Source of the DNA: Colwellia sp. 20A7
GTDB lineage: Bacteria; Pseudomonadota; Gammaproteobacteria; Enterobacterales; Alteromonadaceae
NCBI RefSeq assembly: GCF_009832865.1
Contig: NZ_CP047130.1
Location: forward strand, 4,216,001-4,280,000
Reading direction: 5' to 3'
Length of the DNA stretch: 64,000 nt
Shown here: positions 1 through 9,799 of the stretch, one piece after another
How the letters are laid out: each line of letters starts with the position of its first letter
How positions within the stretch are numbered: position 1 is the stretch's first letter
Program-made: the position numbers and the translations under genes
Notes under the pieces: generated by a model
The model's database searches: none
The model's input: the letters and a program-made list of their open reading frames with translations, nothing else
Told to the model about the DNA's origin: nothing

Positions 1-71
1 CTTCGATTAATCTTACTTGTTAAAAATAAGCGCCTATTCACGCTTTTATTACGATAAATACTAGCATCATA

Positions 72-1199
72 TTACGCTGTCGCTTGTTGATAGGCCCACG
101 TTAACCAAGGTAGTAAGGCAACTAAATCAGATTTTTCAACGGTTGCGCCAGCCCAAATACGTAAACCTGCTGGAGCATCACGGTAAGCTCCTATATCAAA
201 AGCAACACCTTCATGATCGAGTAAGTTAATAATTGTTTTCACTTGCTCAGCATCCGCTTTTAATTCAAAGCATACGCTGGTATTTGAACAAATTTCAGGT
301 CTTTTGGCTAAGAAATTGATCCAGTCATTCTGCGCAACGAACTCCGATAGTACTTCTAGGTTAGCTTCACTTTTTGCAACTGCCGCAGACAAGCCGCCAA
401 TTTCATCAACCCAATTCAATGCATCAAGGTAATCTTCAACGCATAACATGGACGGTGTATTAATGGTGGCGCCTTTAAAAATGCCATCAATTAATTTATT
501 ATTTTTGGTTAAAGCAAAGATCTTAGGGATTGGCCAAGCTGGTGTATACGACTCTAATCTTGCTACCGCTCGAGGGCTTAAAATTAACATACCATGAGCA
601 CCCTCACCACCGAGCACTTTTTGCCAGCTAAAGGTTGCCACATCTATTTTGTTCCAATCAAGATCCATAGCAAATACAGCACTAGTGGCATCGCAAATGG
701 TTAATCCCGTGCGTTGATCACTGATCCAATCGGCATTTTCAACTTTCACGCCTGACGTTGTTCCATTCCAAGTAAAAATAATATCGTGGTCAGGATTAGC
801 TTGAGAAAAGTCAGGTAAATCGCCATATTCACCAGTAAAGATACGAGCATCGTCTAATTTTAGTTGTTTAGCGATATCTGTGCCCCAACCCGAGCCAAAT
901 GACTCCCATGCAAAAACATCAACTGGACGCTGTCCTAGCAATGACCACATGGCCATTTCCATTGCCCCGGTATCTGAGCCTGGGACAATACCCACTTTAT
1001 AGCCTTCAGGTAAGTTTAATAAGCGTGAGGTTTCAGTAATCGCTTTTTGTAAACGTGCTTTACCGATAGCACTACGATGTGAACGACCTAAACTATCAGT
1101 ATTAAGTGCAGCAAGATCATAACCGGGACGTTTTGCACATGGGCCTGAAGAAAAGTTAGGGTTGGCCGGTTTAATATTCGGTTTAGTGTTCGTTTTCAT
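72..1199 (-). CDS. serC: Phosphoserine aminotransferase (second SerC type)
   Basis: This 375-residue protein is a PLP-dependent class-V aminotransferase. It converts 3-phosphohydroxypyruvate and glutamate to phosphoserine in cytosolic serine synthesis. The N-terminal NFSSGP motif, the [12 protein letters not shown] cofactor stretch and the PLP lysine (about K194 in [14 protein letters not shown]) are visible. The sequence resembles the SerC form typical of alphaproteobacteria and methanogens rather than the E. coli form, whose N-terminus runs differently. The ATG is preceded by an AAGGA-like ribosome site. It stands alone here, facing away from the DUF1285 gene. The family call is firm; the subtype is from recall of family sequences. 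Confidence 0.93.
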   Translation of the reverse strand: MKTNTKPNIKPANPNFSSGPCAKRPGYDLAALNTDSLGRSHRSAIGKARLQKAITETSRLLNLPEGYKVGIVPGSDTGAMEMAMWSLLGQRPVDVFAWESFGSGWGTDIAKQLKLDDARIFTGEYGDLPDFSQANPDHDIIFTWNGTTSGVKVENADWISDQRTGLTICDATSAVFAMDLDWNKIDVATFSWQKVLGGEGAHGMLILSPRAVARLESYTPAWPIPKIFALTKNNKLIDGIFKGATINTPSMLCVEDYLDALNWVDEIGGLSAAVAKSEANLEVLSEFVAQNDWINFLAKRPEICSNTSVCFELKADAEQVKTIINLLDHEGVAFDIGAYRDAPAGLRIWAGATVEKSDLVALLPWLTWAYQQATA

Positions 1200-1422
1200 T
1201 AATGTTCCTTGATCAATCGATCATTGTCGCTACTTACCTTATATCAGTAAATAACCTGCACAACAGCTAATTCTGTAAAATTGGGTAAATAGTGCCTCAA
1301 TTCTAATAAGCATTCAATAGGGTTACTGTAGTTTTACACAAGATATAAATCAGGTTTTCATCTTTATCAATTTACATAAATTACTGCTAAGATTAATATC
1401 AGGCTAACCGCAGGAAAACCTT

Positions 1423-1953
1423 ATGTCATTAGATAAAATTACCGCACAAATAAAAGCGCAGAGAGATAAAATTCCACCTGTTGAATTATGGAACCCTGAT
1501 TATTGTGGTGAAATCGATCTACAAATAAAAGCCAATGGTGATTGGTTTTATGCAGGTACAATTTTCAAACGTCCTGCCTTGGTAAAATTATTAGCCTCGG
1601 TGCTAAAAAAAGAACAGGACGAGTATTATCTTGTTACGCCCGTTGAAAAAATAAAAATTACTGTTGAAGATGCCCCTTTTGTTTTAACACAATGGCGTTG
1701 GCAAGGTGAAAGTCAGCCAACCATGGTAGTCACTAATAATGTCGGTAATGAATTTACGCTAGATAATAACCATCCAATAACAATCAATGATAATGGTGAA
1801 CTCTATGTTACTGTTCGACGTGAATTGTTGGCCAAGGTACACAGAAATGTTTATTACCAATGGGTAGACTTGGCCAAAGAAGTTAACACAGGCAAAGACA
1901 CTGAATTAACCTTTAACAGTGCTGGGTATCAATTTAGTTTGGGAAAAATTTAA
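1423..1953 (+). CDS. DUF1285 family protein
   Basis: This 176-residue soluble protein matches the DUF1285 family, whose members are about 180 residues with a WNPDYCGEIDLQIKANGDWFY-like N-terminal segment. I see no signal peptide or membrane helix. The biochemical role of the family is not known to me. A ribosome site (AGGAAAA) precedes the ATG. The gene is monocistronic, with a palindrome just after its stop. Confidence 0.85.
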   Translation: MSLDKITAQIKAQRDKIPPVELWNPDYCGEIDLQIKANGDWFYAGTIFKRPALVKLLASVLKKEQDEYYLVTPVEKIKITVEDAPFVLTQWRWQGESQPTMVVTNNVGNEFTLDNNHPITINDNGELYVTVRRELLAKVHRNVYYQWVDLAKEVNTGKDTELTFNSAGYQFSLGKI

Positions 1954-1968
1954 AATTGCGACTTAAGT

Positions 1969-1986
1969 TAAGCTGACGTCAGCTTA
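1969..1986. terminator. 18-bp perfect palindrome after DUF1285
   Basis: TAAGCTGACGTCAGCTTA is fully self-complementary (7-bp stem, ACGT loop if folded). It lies 16 bases after the DUF1285 stop. No T-tract follows, so it is only a weak terminator candidate and could instead be a protein-binding palindrome. Confidence 0.4.
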
Positions 1987-2362
1987 GGATACCGTTAATG
2001 ACTTAAATAATATGACGTAAAATAATATTTTATTCTATTTTAAGTCATGCGCTAGTTGGATAGTTTCCTACTTTAAGGACAACCACCATTATCTAAGTCC
2101 CCCCTTTAAGGCTGAAAATTCCATTCCTAAGGATTATTAACATAAGGCAATTGATATTAAACGATAAATTATGTGTTATTAACATAAGTTCACTGTAAAT
2201 AGAAACATATATATGATAAGAAAGTAATGGTATATATTATTTTAGGGCTTTCTGTGCGTTTTAACTTTTTAACGTGGCTTGCTTCTTTTTTATGTACTAT
2301 TCGCCCATCAGATCTTAAACACCCGATCTTAATGGTTAAGTTACAACTATAAGGAACAAGTT
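1987..2362. other. Intergenic region before ggt
   Basis: This is an AT-rich, non-coding stretch of nearly 400 bases. It ends in the AAGGAACAAG ribosome site of the gamma-glutamyltransferase gene. A 41-codon frame beginning at 2227 is present but has no ribosome site, and I do not call it a gene. I see no tRNA, riboswitch or clear operator. Confidence 0.6.
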
Positions 2363-4123
2363 ATGAAGTTTCACATGCTCGCGTTAGCGGTATTATCAAC
2401 CACTCTTTTAGGATGCGGTTCGGCTGAAATACCAACAGAACAAAAAGCGGAGCAAAAAATAGAACAACCTAAACCACAAGCTATGGTGGTAACAGCTAAT
2501 CCTCATGCTACAGCAGCTGGACTAGAAGTGTTAAGAAGCGGTGGTTCGGCAGTAGATGCAGCTATCGCTATTGAGTCAGTATTGAGTCTTGTTGAACCTC
2601 AAAGTTCTGGTTTAGCCGGTGGTGCATTTATGGTGCATTACGACAATGAAACAAAAACATTAGCTGTGTATGACGGCCGTGAGTCGGCACCAAGTGGCGC
2701 TACACCAGATATGTTTATGTTAGAAAATGGTGATTCTATGCCATTTATTCAAGCGAAAACCAGTGGTTTATCTACCGGTGCACCAGGAGTTGTAGCTATG
2801 CTATCTATGGCTCATCAAGATCATGGTACATTAGAATGGGACAGTTTGTTTAGCTATGCAAGTAAACTGGCCACTGAAGGCTTTGAAATTTCTCCACGTT
2901 TATATGGTATGTTAGAGCGCTTTGGCAAATTTATTCCAAGTACGCCTGAAGAAGGCCCTACCGATGCCTTTAAATATTTTTATGACGATGCAGGTGTTCC
3001 TCACCCAGCTGGCTATCTATTAAAAAATCCCGAGTACGCAAAAACTCTAAATATTATTTCTAAAGATCCTGCTGCGTTTTACCATGGCGATATTGCTAAA
3101 AAAATCGCGGCTATGGTGCAACGAGAGCCTAGAGCGGGTTCATTAACTGCTGAAGATATTGCCGCCTATAAGCCGGTTAAACGCACTGCGCTGTGTCAAG
3201 ATTATCGAGATGCTCAAATATGTGGTGCGCCGCCTCCATCATCATGGTTAGCGGTTGGTATGATTATGGGTATTTTAGAAAATGGTCCACGCCCAAGTGC
3301 AGCTGGCCCTGATGATCCAAAAAATTGGGCAGTTATGGCTCAAGCACAACAACTGGCCTATGCAGACAGAGATCAATTTATTGCCGATCCTAATTTTGTG
3401 GATATGCCCATTATCGGCATGTTAAACAAAGAATATTTAGCGAAGCGCGCTCAACTTATTTCTGATAAAGCCACACCACATACTTATGCGGTAGGTAATC
3501 CTTGGGCATACAACGATTCACCGAGTCAAACAACTGCGGGTATTGACGCGACACAAGATGTGCATGGTACAACTCACTTTGTCATTGTAGATACAAAAGG
3601 TGATGTTGTGTCTATGACAGCAACGGTTGAAAGCATTTTTGGTACCACGCGTATGGTTGGCGGTATGTTTTTAAACAATCAACTTACTGACTTCTCTTTT
3701 CAACATCATGATAAAGACGGTAATGCCATTGTAAATGCGGTTGCGCCAAACAAGCGCCCTCGTTCGTCAATGTCGCCATCAATTGTGTTAGATAAAAAAG
3801 GTGAGTTCTTAATGGCGACAGGTTCTCCGGGTGGCAACAACATTATTGCCTATACCGTTAAAACCTTAGTCGGTGTGTTTGAATGGGGTTTAGATCCACA
3901 AGCTGCTGTTGACTTACCTAATATGGTTGCTCGAGGCAAAACCGTTCGTTTAGAAAAAGATGCTGCTCCAGAGTCATTAATTTCAGCAATGAAAGACATG
4001 GGCTTTGATGTTGATGCATCACGAGGTGAAAACTCAGGGTTAAGTGTGATTATGCGCAAACCTGACGGCACACTTGAAGGTGCAGCAGACAAGCGACGAG
4101 AAGGCGTAATAGGAAGACTTTAA
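2363..4123 (+). CDS. ggt: Gamma-glutamyltransferase, predicted lipoprotein
   Basis: This 586-residue N-terminal-nucleophile hydrolase cleaves the gamma-glutamyl bond of glutathione and related peptides. The precursor self-cleaves before the catalytic threonine, here about T403 in HGTTHF. The family's conserved GSPGG motif is present near residue 490. The N-terminus is a lipoprotein signal with lipobox LLGC (Cys18), so the enzyme is probably membrane-anchored in the periplasm rather than freely soluble like E. coli Ggt. The length is normal for the family. It is monocistronic with its own terminator. Confidence 0.93.
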   Translation: MKFHMLALAVLSTTLLGCGSAEIPTEQKAEQKIEQPKPQAMVVTANPHATAAGLEVLRSGGSAVDAAIAIESVLSLVEPQSSGLAGGAFMVHYDNETKTLAVYDGRESAPSGATPDMFMLENGDSMPFIQAKTSGLSTGAPGVVAMLSMAHQDHGTLEWDSLFSYASKLATEGFEISPRLYGMLERFGKFIPSTPEEGPTDAFKYFYDDAGVPHPAGYLLKNPEYAKTLNIISKDPAAFYHGDIAKKIAAMVQREPRAGSLTAEDIAAYKPVKRTALCQDYRDAQICGAPPPSSWLAVGMIMGILENGPRPSAAGPDDPKNWAVMAQAQQLAYADRDQFIADPNFVDMPIIGMLNKEYLAKRAQLISDKATPHTYAVGNPWAYNDSPSQTTAGIDATQDVHGTTHFVIVDTKGDVVSMTATVESIFGTTRMVGGMFLNNQLTDFSFQHHDKDGNAIVNAVAPNKRPRSSMSPSIVLDKKGEFLMATGSPGGNNIIAYTVKTLVGVFEWGLDPQAAVDLPNMVARGKTVRLEKDAAPESLISAMKDMGFDVDASRGENSGLSVIMRKPDGTLEGAADKRREGVIGRL

Positions 4124-4218
4124 AGCTGCTTTCCTTAACTAACTTAGATTAACTAAATAAAGCGAATGATAGATAACGTTAGTTACCAAGCATTTGATTA
4201 TATATGCACTCTAATTGC

Positions 4219-4247
4219 AAAGCCTGATTTTTTATCAGGCTTTTTCT
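4219..4247 (+). terminator. Rho-independent terminator of ggt
   Basis: A 10-bp perfect stem (AAAGCCTGAT / ATCAGGCTTT) with a short T-rich loop is followed by TTTTT. It lies between the convergent ggt and hemN genes and best serves ggt. Confidence 0.85.
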
Positions 4248-4294
4248 TTCAGTTTTATACAAGTATTAACCTTACAACATGATACTTGGCTGAG

Positions 4295-5665
4295 TTAAAT
4301 AACGCGAGAAAAACGCTGTTGATTAACATGCTTTTTCATATAGGCATCAAAGCTCATACAAATATTACGGATAAGTAATCGAGCTTTTTGATCAACTTTA
4401 ATTTCTTTCGCATTATTTTCAACTAAACCGTCTGTAATAAATGATGTTAATAACGGTAAATCTTCAGCAAAATAGTCATCAAAGTTGATATTATATCTTT
4501 CATTAATCATCACCTTATTGACATAAAGGTTACACATTAACTCACGAATAACTTCACCACGTAAAATATCATCGTCAGTTAAACTAACGCCACGTTCAAG
4601 TGCATGTTGTTGGTTTTCAATCGATTTATAATAGCTTTTTAAGTCTTTAGTGTTTTGACCAAACGAACGTCCAATATTGCTAATCGATGACACGCCAAGC
4701 CCCAGTAAATCACAACCGCCTTTAGTAGTATAACCTTGAAAATTACGATGCAAAGTACCATCACGTTGAGCAACAGAAAGCTCATCGTTCGATTTAGCGA
4801 AATGGTCCATACCGATAAAATCGTAACCATAACCACAAAGTGTTTCTATTGATAACTTCATTAAGGCAAATTTTAGTTTTACATCAGGCAACCATTCATC
4901 ACGCAACTTACGCTGTGCAGCAAAGCGGCTTGGTAGATGAGCGTAGCTAAATAGTGAAATACGATCAACATTCCACTCGTGCGCTTTGTCTAAAGTATTT
5001 TTGAAGTTTTCTAAGGTTTGATGCGGTAAACCATAAATCAAATCGATATTAATAGACTGAAAACCTATCGCTTTTGCATGACCAATAAATTCACCAATAA
5101 ACTCGGTTGATTGCACTCGGTTGATTGCTTTTTGTACTTTTAAATCTAAATCTTGTACACCTAAGCTTAACCGGTTGAACCCTAATGAAAATAAGTGATC
5201 GGCTAAATCCATTTCAATTTCTCGTGGATCAATCTCAATACTCATTTCGAGCTCATCCGAAAATTCGAATTTTTCTTTTAATAACGCTACTAAGGTTGTA
5301 ATTTGTTTATGTGTTAAAAAGCTTGGTGTACCACCGCCCCAATGTAGCTGCTTAACTTTATACTCAGTAAATAATGGGGCTTGTAGTGCAATTTCTTGCG
5401 CTAAATAATCAAGATATATATCAGCTTTATCACGATGGCGAGTGATTACTTTATTACAACCACAGTAATAACAAAGGGTATGGCAAAATGGAATGTGCAC
5501 ATATAACGATAATTCACGGTTGGGTGAGTCTTTCACCGCTTTAATAAAATCGTCATGCTTAAACTCGTCATTAAACTCTAATGCAGTAGGATATGAAGTA
5601 TATCTTGGACCGCTAGTGTTATATTTACTGAGTAATTGAGAATCGAAAAATTGACTTGCTTGCAT
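4295..5665 (-). CDS. hemN: Oxygen-independent coproporphyrinogen III oxidase
   Basis: This 456-residue radical-SAM enzyme decarboxylates two propionates of coproporphyrinogen III to give protoporphyrinogen IX without oxygen, in cytosolic heme synthesis. The cluster-binding cysteines C61, C65 and C68 and the adjacent C70 are visible in HIPFCHTLCYYCGCN. This extra cysteine and the length of about 455 residues fit true HemN rather than the shorter HemW. The start MQASQFF is supported by the N-terminal arm typical of HemN. It lies downstream of yihI and the DUF2489 gene, a gammaproteobacterial order. A possible FNR box lies upstream. Confidence 0.95.
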   Translation of the reverse strand: MQASQFFDSQLLSKYNTSGPRYTSYPTALEFNDEFKHDDFIKAVKDSPNRELSLYVHIPFCHTLCYYCGCNKVITRHRDKADIYLDYLAQEIALQAPLFTEYKVKQLHWGGGTPSFLTHKQITTLVALLKEKFEFSDELEMSIEIDPREIEMDLADHLFSLGFNRLSLGVQDLDLKVQKAINRVQSTEFIGEFIGHAKAIGFQSINIDLIYGLPHQTLENFKNTLDKAHEWNVDRISLFSYAHLPSRFAAQRKLRDEWLPDVKLKFALMKLSIETLCGYGYDFIGMDHFAKSNDELSVAQRDGTLHRNFQGYTTKGGCDLLGLGVSSISNIGRSFGQNTKDLKSYYKSIENQQHALERGVSLTDDDILRGEVIRELMCNLYVNKVMINERYNINFDDYFAEDLPLLTSFITDGLVENNAKEIKVDQKARLLIRNICMSFDAYMKKHVNQQRFSRVI

Positions 5666-5737
5666 GATGTTACCCGTAGTTTATCTAAGCTAAAGCGATT
5701 AATAATACGCATTATACTTAGATTAATTTAGGGTTTA

Positions 5738-5751
5738 TTGATTCAACACAA
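5738..5751. promoter_or_regulatory. Possible FNR/Anr box upstream of hemN
   Basis: TTGATTCAACACAA matches 8 of the 10 fixed positions of TTGAT-N4-ATCAA and lies about 70 bases before the hemN start. Control of an anaerobic heme enzyme by an FNR-like regulator would make sense and is known in other bacteria. The match is imperfect. Confidence 0.35.
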
Positions 5752-5822
5752 GCAATTATTGAAATGTGTAAAGTTATTTAAATTTGCTTCTTATCTTAAA
5801 TAACCCACATCAATGTCTGTTG

Positions 5823-6332
5823 TTACGTAACTGAATTTGATGCCTTTAAGGCACTTATTCTTTCCGTAACATACTGCTTAAGTAAGCCAAGATCAGCAAC
5901 AATAGCGTCGTGCAATTTTGCTTCACTTGTCATACGTTGGTAATCTTCTTTCATACGTTGTTTTTTATCGAGATTTTTTCTATCACCAAGAATTGAAAGA
6001 TGCTTTATTTCTTCGTATTGCTGAAATATCGCAGGAAATTGTTGTGATAGTTCACTACTCAATTTTAATGAATCAAGTAATACCGACAAACGCCAGCATC
6101 CCTCACTAAAATCACACTGCTCTTCTTGCATCGCTCGTACAATGATTTTGACACTAGCAAGTATTTTACCATCATGCTTAGCTAAAGCTTGTTGGCGACG
6201 TAACTCATCTTGCTGCTGAGCACGCTTTTGCACTCGCAGTTGTTTCAGCAACTTGCCAGCATAAAAGGCTAAACTCACAACAATAATTACGGCGAAAACA
6301 AGTGCAATAAGCCAGTATTGATTCATATTCAT
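5823..6332 (-). CDS. DUF2489 family membrane-anchored protein
   Basis: This 169-residue protein has one N-terminal membrane helix (about residues 7-27, LIALVFAVIIVVSLAFYAG) followed by a charged, helical cytosolic part rich in Gln, Arg and Lys. It matches DUF2489, often found between yihI and hemN in Vibrio, Shewanella and relatives. The function is unknown to me. It follows yihI by 18 bases and is probably co-transcribed with it. Confidence 0.85.
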   Translation of the reverse strand: MNMNQYWLIALVFAVIIVVSLAFYAGKLLKQLRVQKRAQQQDELRRQQALAKHDGKILASVKIIVRAMQEEQCDFSEGCWRLSVLLDSLKLSSELSQQFPAIFQQYEEIKHLSILGDRKNLDKKQRMKEDYQRMTSEAKLHDAIVADLGLLKQYVTERISALKASNSVT

Positions 6333-6350
6333 TAACCTTAGCTAGTATTT

Positions 6351-6941
6351 TTACTTAGTTGAATCGGGTAAAGATGAATTGTCTAACTTATCCCATAAAT
6401 CTTCTTCAGAGCTAATACTTGTGTTGATGATTTCGTCTTCTTCATCATCTAATTCCGCGCTTATTTCTTCATGACGTTCCATCATGCTATTGAAGTAATC
6501 AACTTCTTCGTGCGTTAAATCGATACCATCTTCTTGTTTGGTCAAAATAACTTGCAGCTGCTCATCTTCTTCAATATTTGCCAATTCTTGCGCTAAGCTA
6601 AGTTCAACATCAGTATTGTCATCAGCAACAGAACGCAATGCAGCAATTGGATCTTGTTTCGGTTTAATGATTTTTGCCTTAGGTTCAACTGGCTTGTTTT
6701 GAGCAGGCTTAGCAGAGCCACCCAAATCAATAGCTTTTTTACTACCAATGCGAGGATCTTTATTTAGATTGCCATTTTGCACTGAATTGTTATCAAGCTG
6801 TGCTTCTTGTTGACGATTACCGGGTTTGTTACCTGTTTTTTTACGCACTCTTTTTTCAATGTTCGATAATTCAACTTTACTTAATTTGGCTTTTGCCGTT
6901 GGCGCGCCGCCTGGTTTTCTAGATTTTTTTGTACGAGACAT
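6351..6941 (-). CDS. yihI: Der GTPase-activating protein YihI
   Basis: This 196-residue cytosolic protein begins with the basic MSRTKKSRKPGG tail and continues with a low-complexity, acidic C-terminal half (DDEEDE near residue 165). This is the layout of YihI. In E. coli YihI stimulates the GTPase of Der (EngA) and so tunes 50S ribosome assembly. The N-terminal motif and the neighbouring DUF2489 and hemN genes support the call. Confidence 0.9.
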   Translation of the reverse strand: MSRTKKSRKPGGAPTAKAKLSKVELSNIEKRVRKKTGNKPGNRQQEAQLDNNSVQNGNLNKDPRIGSKKAIDLGGSAKPAQNKPVEPKAKIIKPKQDPIAALRSVADDNTDVELSLAQELANIEEDEQLQVILTKQEDGIDLTHEEVDYFNSMMERHEEISAELDDEEDEIINTSISSEEDLWDKLDNSSLPDSTK

Positions 6942-7069
6942 GAATATGACACTTTTTTAACGATTAATTGCGCTATTTTACGCCATTAACCGTTAAAAAG
7001 TAATGGATAGTTTCTAGTTTTGAGCAACGATGTGAATGGTTTTTAAATAACGCGCCTTTCTATATGATT

Positions 7070-7594
7070 TTATTGATGTAACCAAGCGGCATGTCGCGGT
7101 GCTCTTTTGGTTTTAGACCATTCTTCAACCATGTCGTAACCCACGCGGTTCAACTCTTTATATTGTTCAGGTGTACCCGTATTAGCGGCGAGCTCTAAAC
7201 GGTGTCCATTAGGATCAAAGAAATAAATTGATTTAAACACCCCATGATTGACTGGCCCTAAAACACCTATCCCCTTACTTTCTAATGTTTTTTTGGCGGA
7301 AATAAGTGCTTCAACACTTTCAATACGTAAGGCTAAATGCTGTACCCAAGTAGGTGTGTTTTCATCTCGGCCCATATCTGGCGAGTTAGGAATTTCAAAA
7401 AAAGCTAAAACGTTTTCATTACCTGCATCTAAAAAAATATGCATGTAGGGGTCTGGCGCTTTAGTTGATGGGACTTCATCTTCAGCAATTGCTAGCACTA
7501 AATCCATGTTTAACTTATCTTTATACCAATCGGTTGTTTCTTTGGCATCTTTGCAGCGATAAGCGACGTGGTGAATTTTTTCAATATTTATCAT
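7070..7594 (-). CDS. VOC family (glyoxalase/bleomycin-resistance fold) protein
   Basis: This 174-residue single-domain vicinal-oxygen-chelate protein has paired beta-alpha-beta units starting IEKIHHVAYRCKDA and IYFFDPNGHRLEL. Likely metal ligands are H8 or H9, a mid-domain histidine in VQHLALR and the glutamate of HRLEL. Members include dioxygenases, lyases and resistance proteins, and the substrate cannot be told here. The FDPNGHRLEL ending resembles dioxygenase-like VOC proteins. It stands alone between yihI and purU. Confidence 0.82.
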   Translation of the reverse strand: MINIEKIHHVAYRCKDAKETTDWYKDKLNMDLVLAIAEDEVPSTKAPDPYMHIFLDAGNENVLAFFEIPNSPDMGRDENTPTWVQHLALRIESVEALISAKKTLESKGIGVLGPVNHGVFKSIYFFDPNGHRLELAANTGTPEQYKELNRVGYDMVEEWSKTKRAPRHAAWLHQ

Positions 7595-7786
7595 CAGTAG
7601 GACTTCTTAAACTCAGCTAAAGTATGATCTAATTTTAATCACACCTTAGCTAAGTTCGCTAATTTTAGCCCTATTTAAGTACTTACTAAACGTCAGCAAT
7701 TCACTACGCTTGATTGTATAGAAATTATTACAACACTAAATTTTGTTCGATTTGAATACCTAGACTCGAATATCTAAATTTCATAG

Positions 7787-8647
7787 CTAGGCGAGTATTA
7801 CGGTTTTATCACCATTCAAACACACCCGTTGCTCAGCATGAATTCTTACCGCATGACTTAAGGCTGTTGCTTCTAAATCATGTCCCATATGCACCATCTG
7901 TTCGATAGTAAAAGTATGATTAATCGGTTTAACTTCTTGTGCAATAATAGGACCTTCATCTAAATTAGCTGTTACGTAGTGCGCTGTGGCACCAATAACT
8001 TTAACACCACGTTTATGTGCTTGATGATATGGGCGAGCCCCTTTAAAGCTTGGTAAAAAAGAATGATGAATATTAATAGCACGACCTGCTAATTGTCGGC
8101 ATAAGTCGTCTGATAAAATTTGCATATAACGCGCAAGTACCAATAAATCAGCGTCACATTCTTTCATTAAAGAAAGTATTTCTGCTTCTTGCTCGGCTTT
8201 AGTATCTTTTGTAATAGGTAGATGATGAAACGGAACACCATGCCACTTAGCAAGTGGTTGACAATCTTGGTGATTAGAAATCACGGCAACAATATTAATG
8301 GGTAGAACACCCGATTTCCATTTAGTTAGTAATGACACTAAACAATGATCATCTTTTGAAACAGCAATAACGACGTTAGGTACATCGGTTTTATTACGAA
8401 GTTTATAATCCATATTCAGTGGTTTAGCTAGCTCATCTACAGCTTCTATAAACTCATTAGCAGATACCGTTAGATTTCGATCATCAAAAGCGATACGAGA
8501 AAAAAATGTTTCTGTATAAGGGTCACTATATTGCGAAGTTTCAGTAATAAAAGCGCCATGCTCAAATAAACTCTGTGAAACTTTTGCTAAAACGCCTGTA
8601 TTGTCCGGACATTGCCAAGTAAGAATATAGTGATTAGGTGTGGTCAT
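7787..8647 (-). CDS. purU: Formyltetrahydrofolate deformylase
   Basis: This 286-residue cytosolic enzyme hydrolyses 10-formyl-tetrahydrofolate to formate and tetrahydrofolate, balancing one-carbon pools and supplying formate for PurT. An N-terminal ACT domain (about residues 5-80) precedes a formyltransferase domain. The catalytic Asn-His-Asp set lies within INIHHSFLPSF, GATAHYV and the following LDEGPI. Length and domain order are normal for PurU. Confidence 0.95.
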   Translation of the reverse strand: MTTPNHYILTWQCPDNTGVLAKVSQSLFEHGAFITETSQYSDPYTETFFSRIAFDDRNLTVSANEFIEAVDELAKPLNMDYKLRNKTDVPNVVIAVSKDDHCLVSLLTKWKSGVLPINIVAVISNHQDCQPLAKWHGVPFHHLPITKDTKAEQEAEILSLMKECDADLLVLARYMQILSDDLCRQLAGRAINIHHSFLPSFKGARPYHQAHKRGVKVIGATAHYVTANLDEGPIIAQEVKPINHTFTIEQMVHMGHDLEATALSHAVRIHAEQRVCLNGDKTVILA

Positions 8648-8782
8648 GATATTTTGCTACTGAAATAAAAAGAAGCGATATGATTGGCTATTTTGGTGAA
8701 TTATTCCAGTATTTTCATAGTCTTTTTGGCTATATCTTTTATTTTTGTGTTTCTTCATTAGATAATTGATGTCAATTTTTAA

Positions 8783-8788
8783 TATATA
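8783..8788. repeat. Left copy of 6-bp target-site duplication (TATATA)
   Basis: TATATA directly precedes the left end of the IS982-family element and is repeated at 9800-9805 just after its right end. Confidence 0.7.
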
Positions 8789-9799
8789 ACCTCAATTCTG
8801 GATAAGAAGATAAAAAATTGAACTAAATACCCACCTAGCGATCAGATCTTTCGACCAAGAAACGATTTGAAAGCAAATAAGGTGGGCAGATGGATAATTT
8901 AGTGGAAATATTTTGTGATGTCGATGATTTTTGTCATCAATTTTCACCTAAATGGGAAGCACAATTGCTATCAGACGGTACTCGCAAGCGTAGACGTAGT
9001 TCGAAAATGTCTACCAGCGAGCGAATGAGCATTATGATTGCATTTCATCAGTCAAATCATAGAGATTTCAAAAACTTCTATATTGGTTTAGTCCAACGAT
9101 ACTGGACTGATGATTTCCCAGAGCTGCTCAGCTACACTCGTTTCATCAATACAATGTCAGATCTTATTGTACCAATGTGTGCTTACTTTCAAACGGTGAA
9201 AGGTGAGCCAACAGGAATTGCATTTGTAGATTCTACAAGCCTAAAGGTATGTCACAATATCCGTATTCCACGTAACCGTGTATTTGCAGATACGGCTAAG
9301 CGAGGAAAAGGAACAATGGGCTGGTTTTTCGGCTTTAAGCTTCATCTATTGATTAATCATAAAGGTGAAATCCTTGCTTTGAATATTACGCCGGGCAATA
9401 CAAATGACCGAACTCCAATACCTGACTTATGTAAAAATCTTACTGGTAAGCTATATGCAGATAAGGGATACATTGGAAAAAACTTGAGCCAGACATTAAA
9501 GGAATCAGATATTGACTTAGTGACGACCGTGCGAAAAAATATGAAAGCTAAAGTAATATCAGCCTTTGATCGGGCAATACTATCAAAGAGATACATAATA
9601 GAGACAGTGAATGATCAACTTAAAAACATATCTCAAATAGAGCACAGCCGCCATCGTAGTGAAACAGGTTTTATGCTTAATGTAATTTCAGGAATAGTTG
9701 CTTATTGTTTAAAAAGACAAAAGCCGTGTATTAAGTTATCGGATAGGGAACAGTCCATTATGAGTGCTTAAAATGCCGCACCTTATCCAGATCTCAGGT
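8789..9799 (+). mobile_element. Complete IS982-family insertion sequence
   Basis: This 1011-bp element begins ACCTCAATTCTGGATAAG and ends in an imperfect inverted copy (TTATCCAGATCTCAGGT). It holds one transposase gene. Length, ends beginning ACC and flanking 6-bp repeats fit IS982 elements. The intact transposase and a matching target duplication point to a recent insertion. It separates purU from the peroxiredoxin gene and does not cut an obvious intact gene. Confidence 0.88.
8890..9771 (+). CDS. IS982-family DDE transposase
   Basis: This 293-residue, full-length transposase has the three acidic catalytic residues in GIAFVDSTSL, GKLYADKGYIG and RYIIETVNDQ, with the Y-E spacing of the IS982/IS4-like DDE fold. 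The N-terminal helical part (SERMSIMIAFHQSNHRDFK) is typical of IS982. No frameshift is visible, so it is probably active. It fills nearly all of the element, with short non-coding ends. Confidence 0.93.
   Translation: MDNLVEIFCDVDDFCHQFSPKWEAQLLSDGTRKRRRSSKMSTSERMSIMIAFHQSNHRDFKNFYIGLVQRYWTDDFPELLSYTRFINTMSDLIVPMCAYFQTVKGEPTGIAFVDSTSLKVCHNIRIPRNRVFADTAKRGKGTMGWFFGFKLHLLINHKGEILALNITPGNTNDRTPIPDLCKNLTGKLYADKGYIGKNLSQTLKESDIDLVTTVRKNMKAKVISAFDRAILSKRYIIETVNDQLKNISQIEHSRHRSETGFMLNVISGIVAYCLKRQKPCIKLSDREQSIMSA

Noticed and set aside
1132..1140. TGCACAT within serC as a further copy of the regulon motif
   Set aside because: Single half-site inside a coding region without the 11-base repeat.
2227..2352. 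41-codon frame before ggt
   Set aside because: No ribosome site, ordinary AT-rich composition and no recognisable similarity; probably chance.
3850..4092. Open frame on the minus strand inside ggt
   Set aside because: It lies wholly inside a firmly identified gene and looks like a codon shadow.
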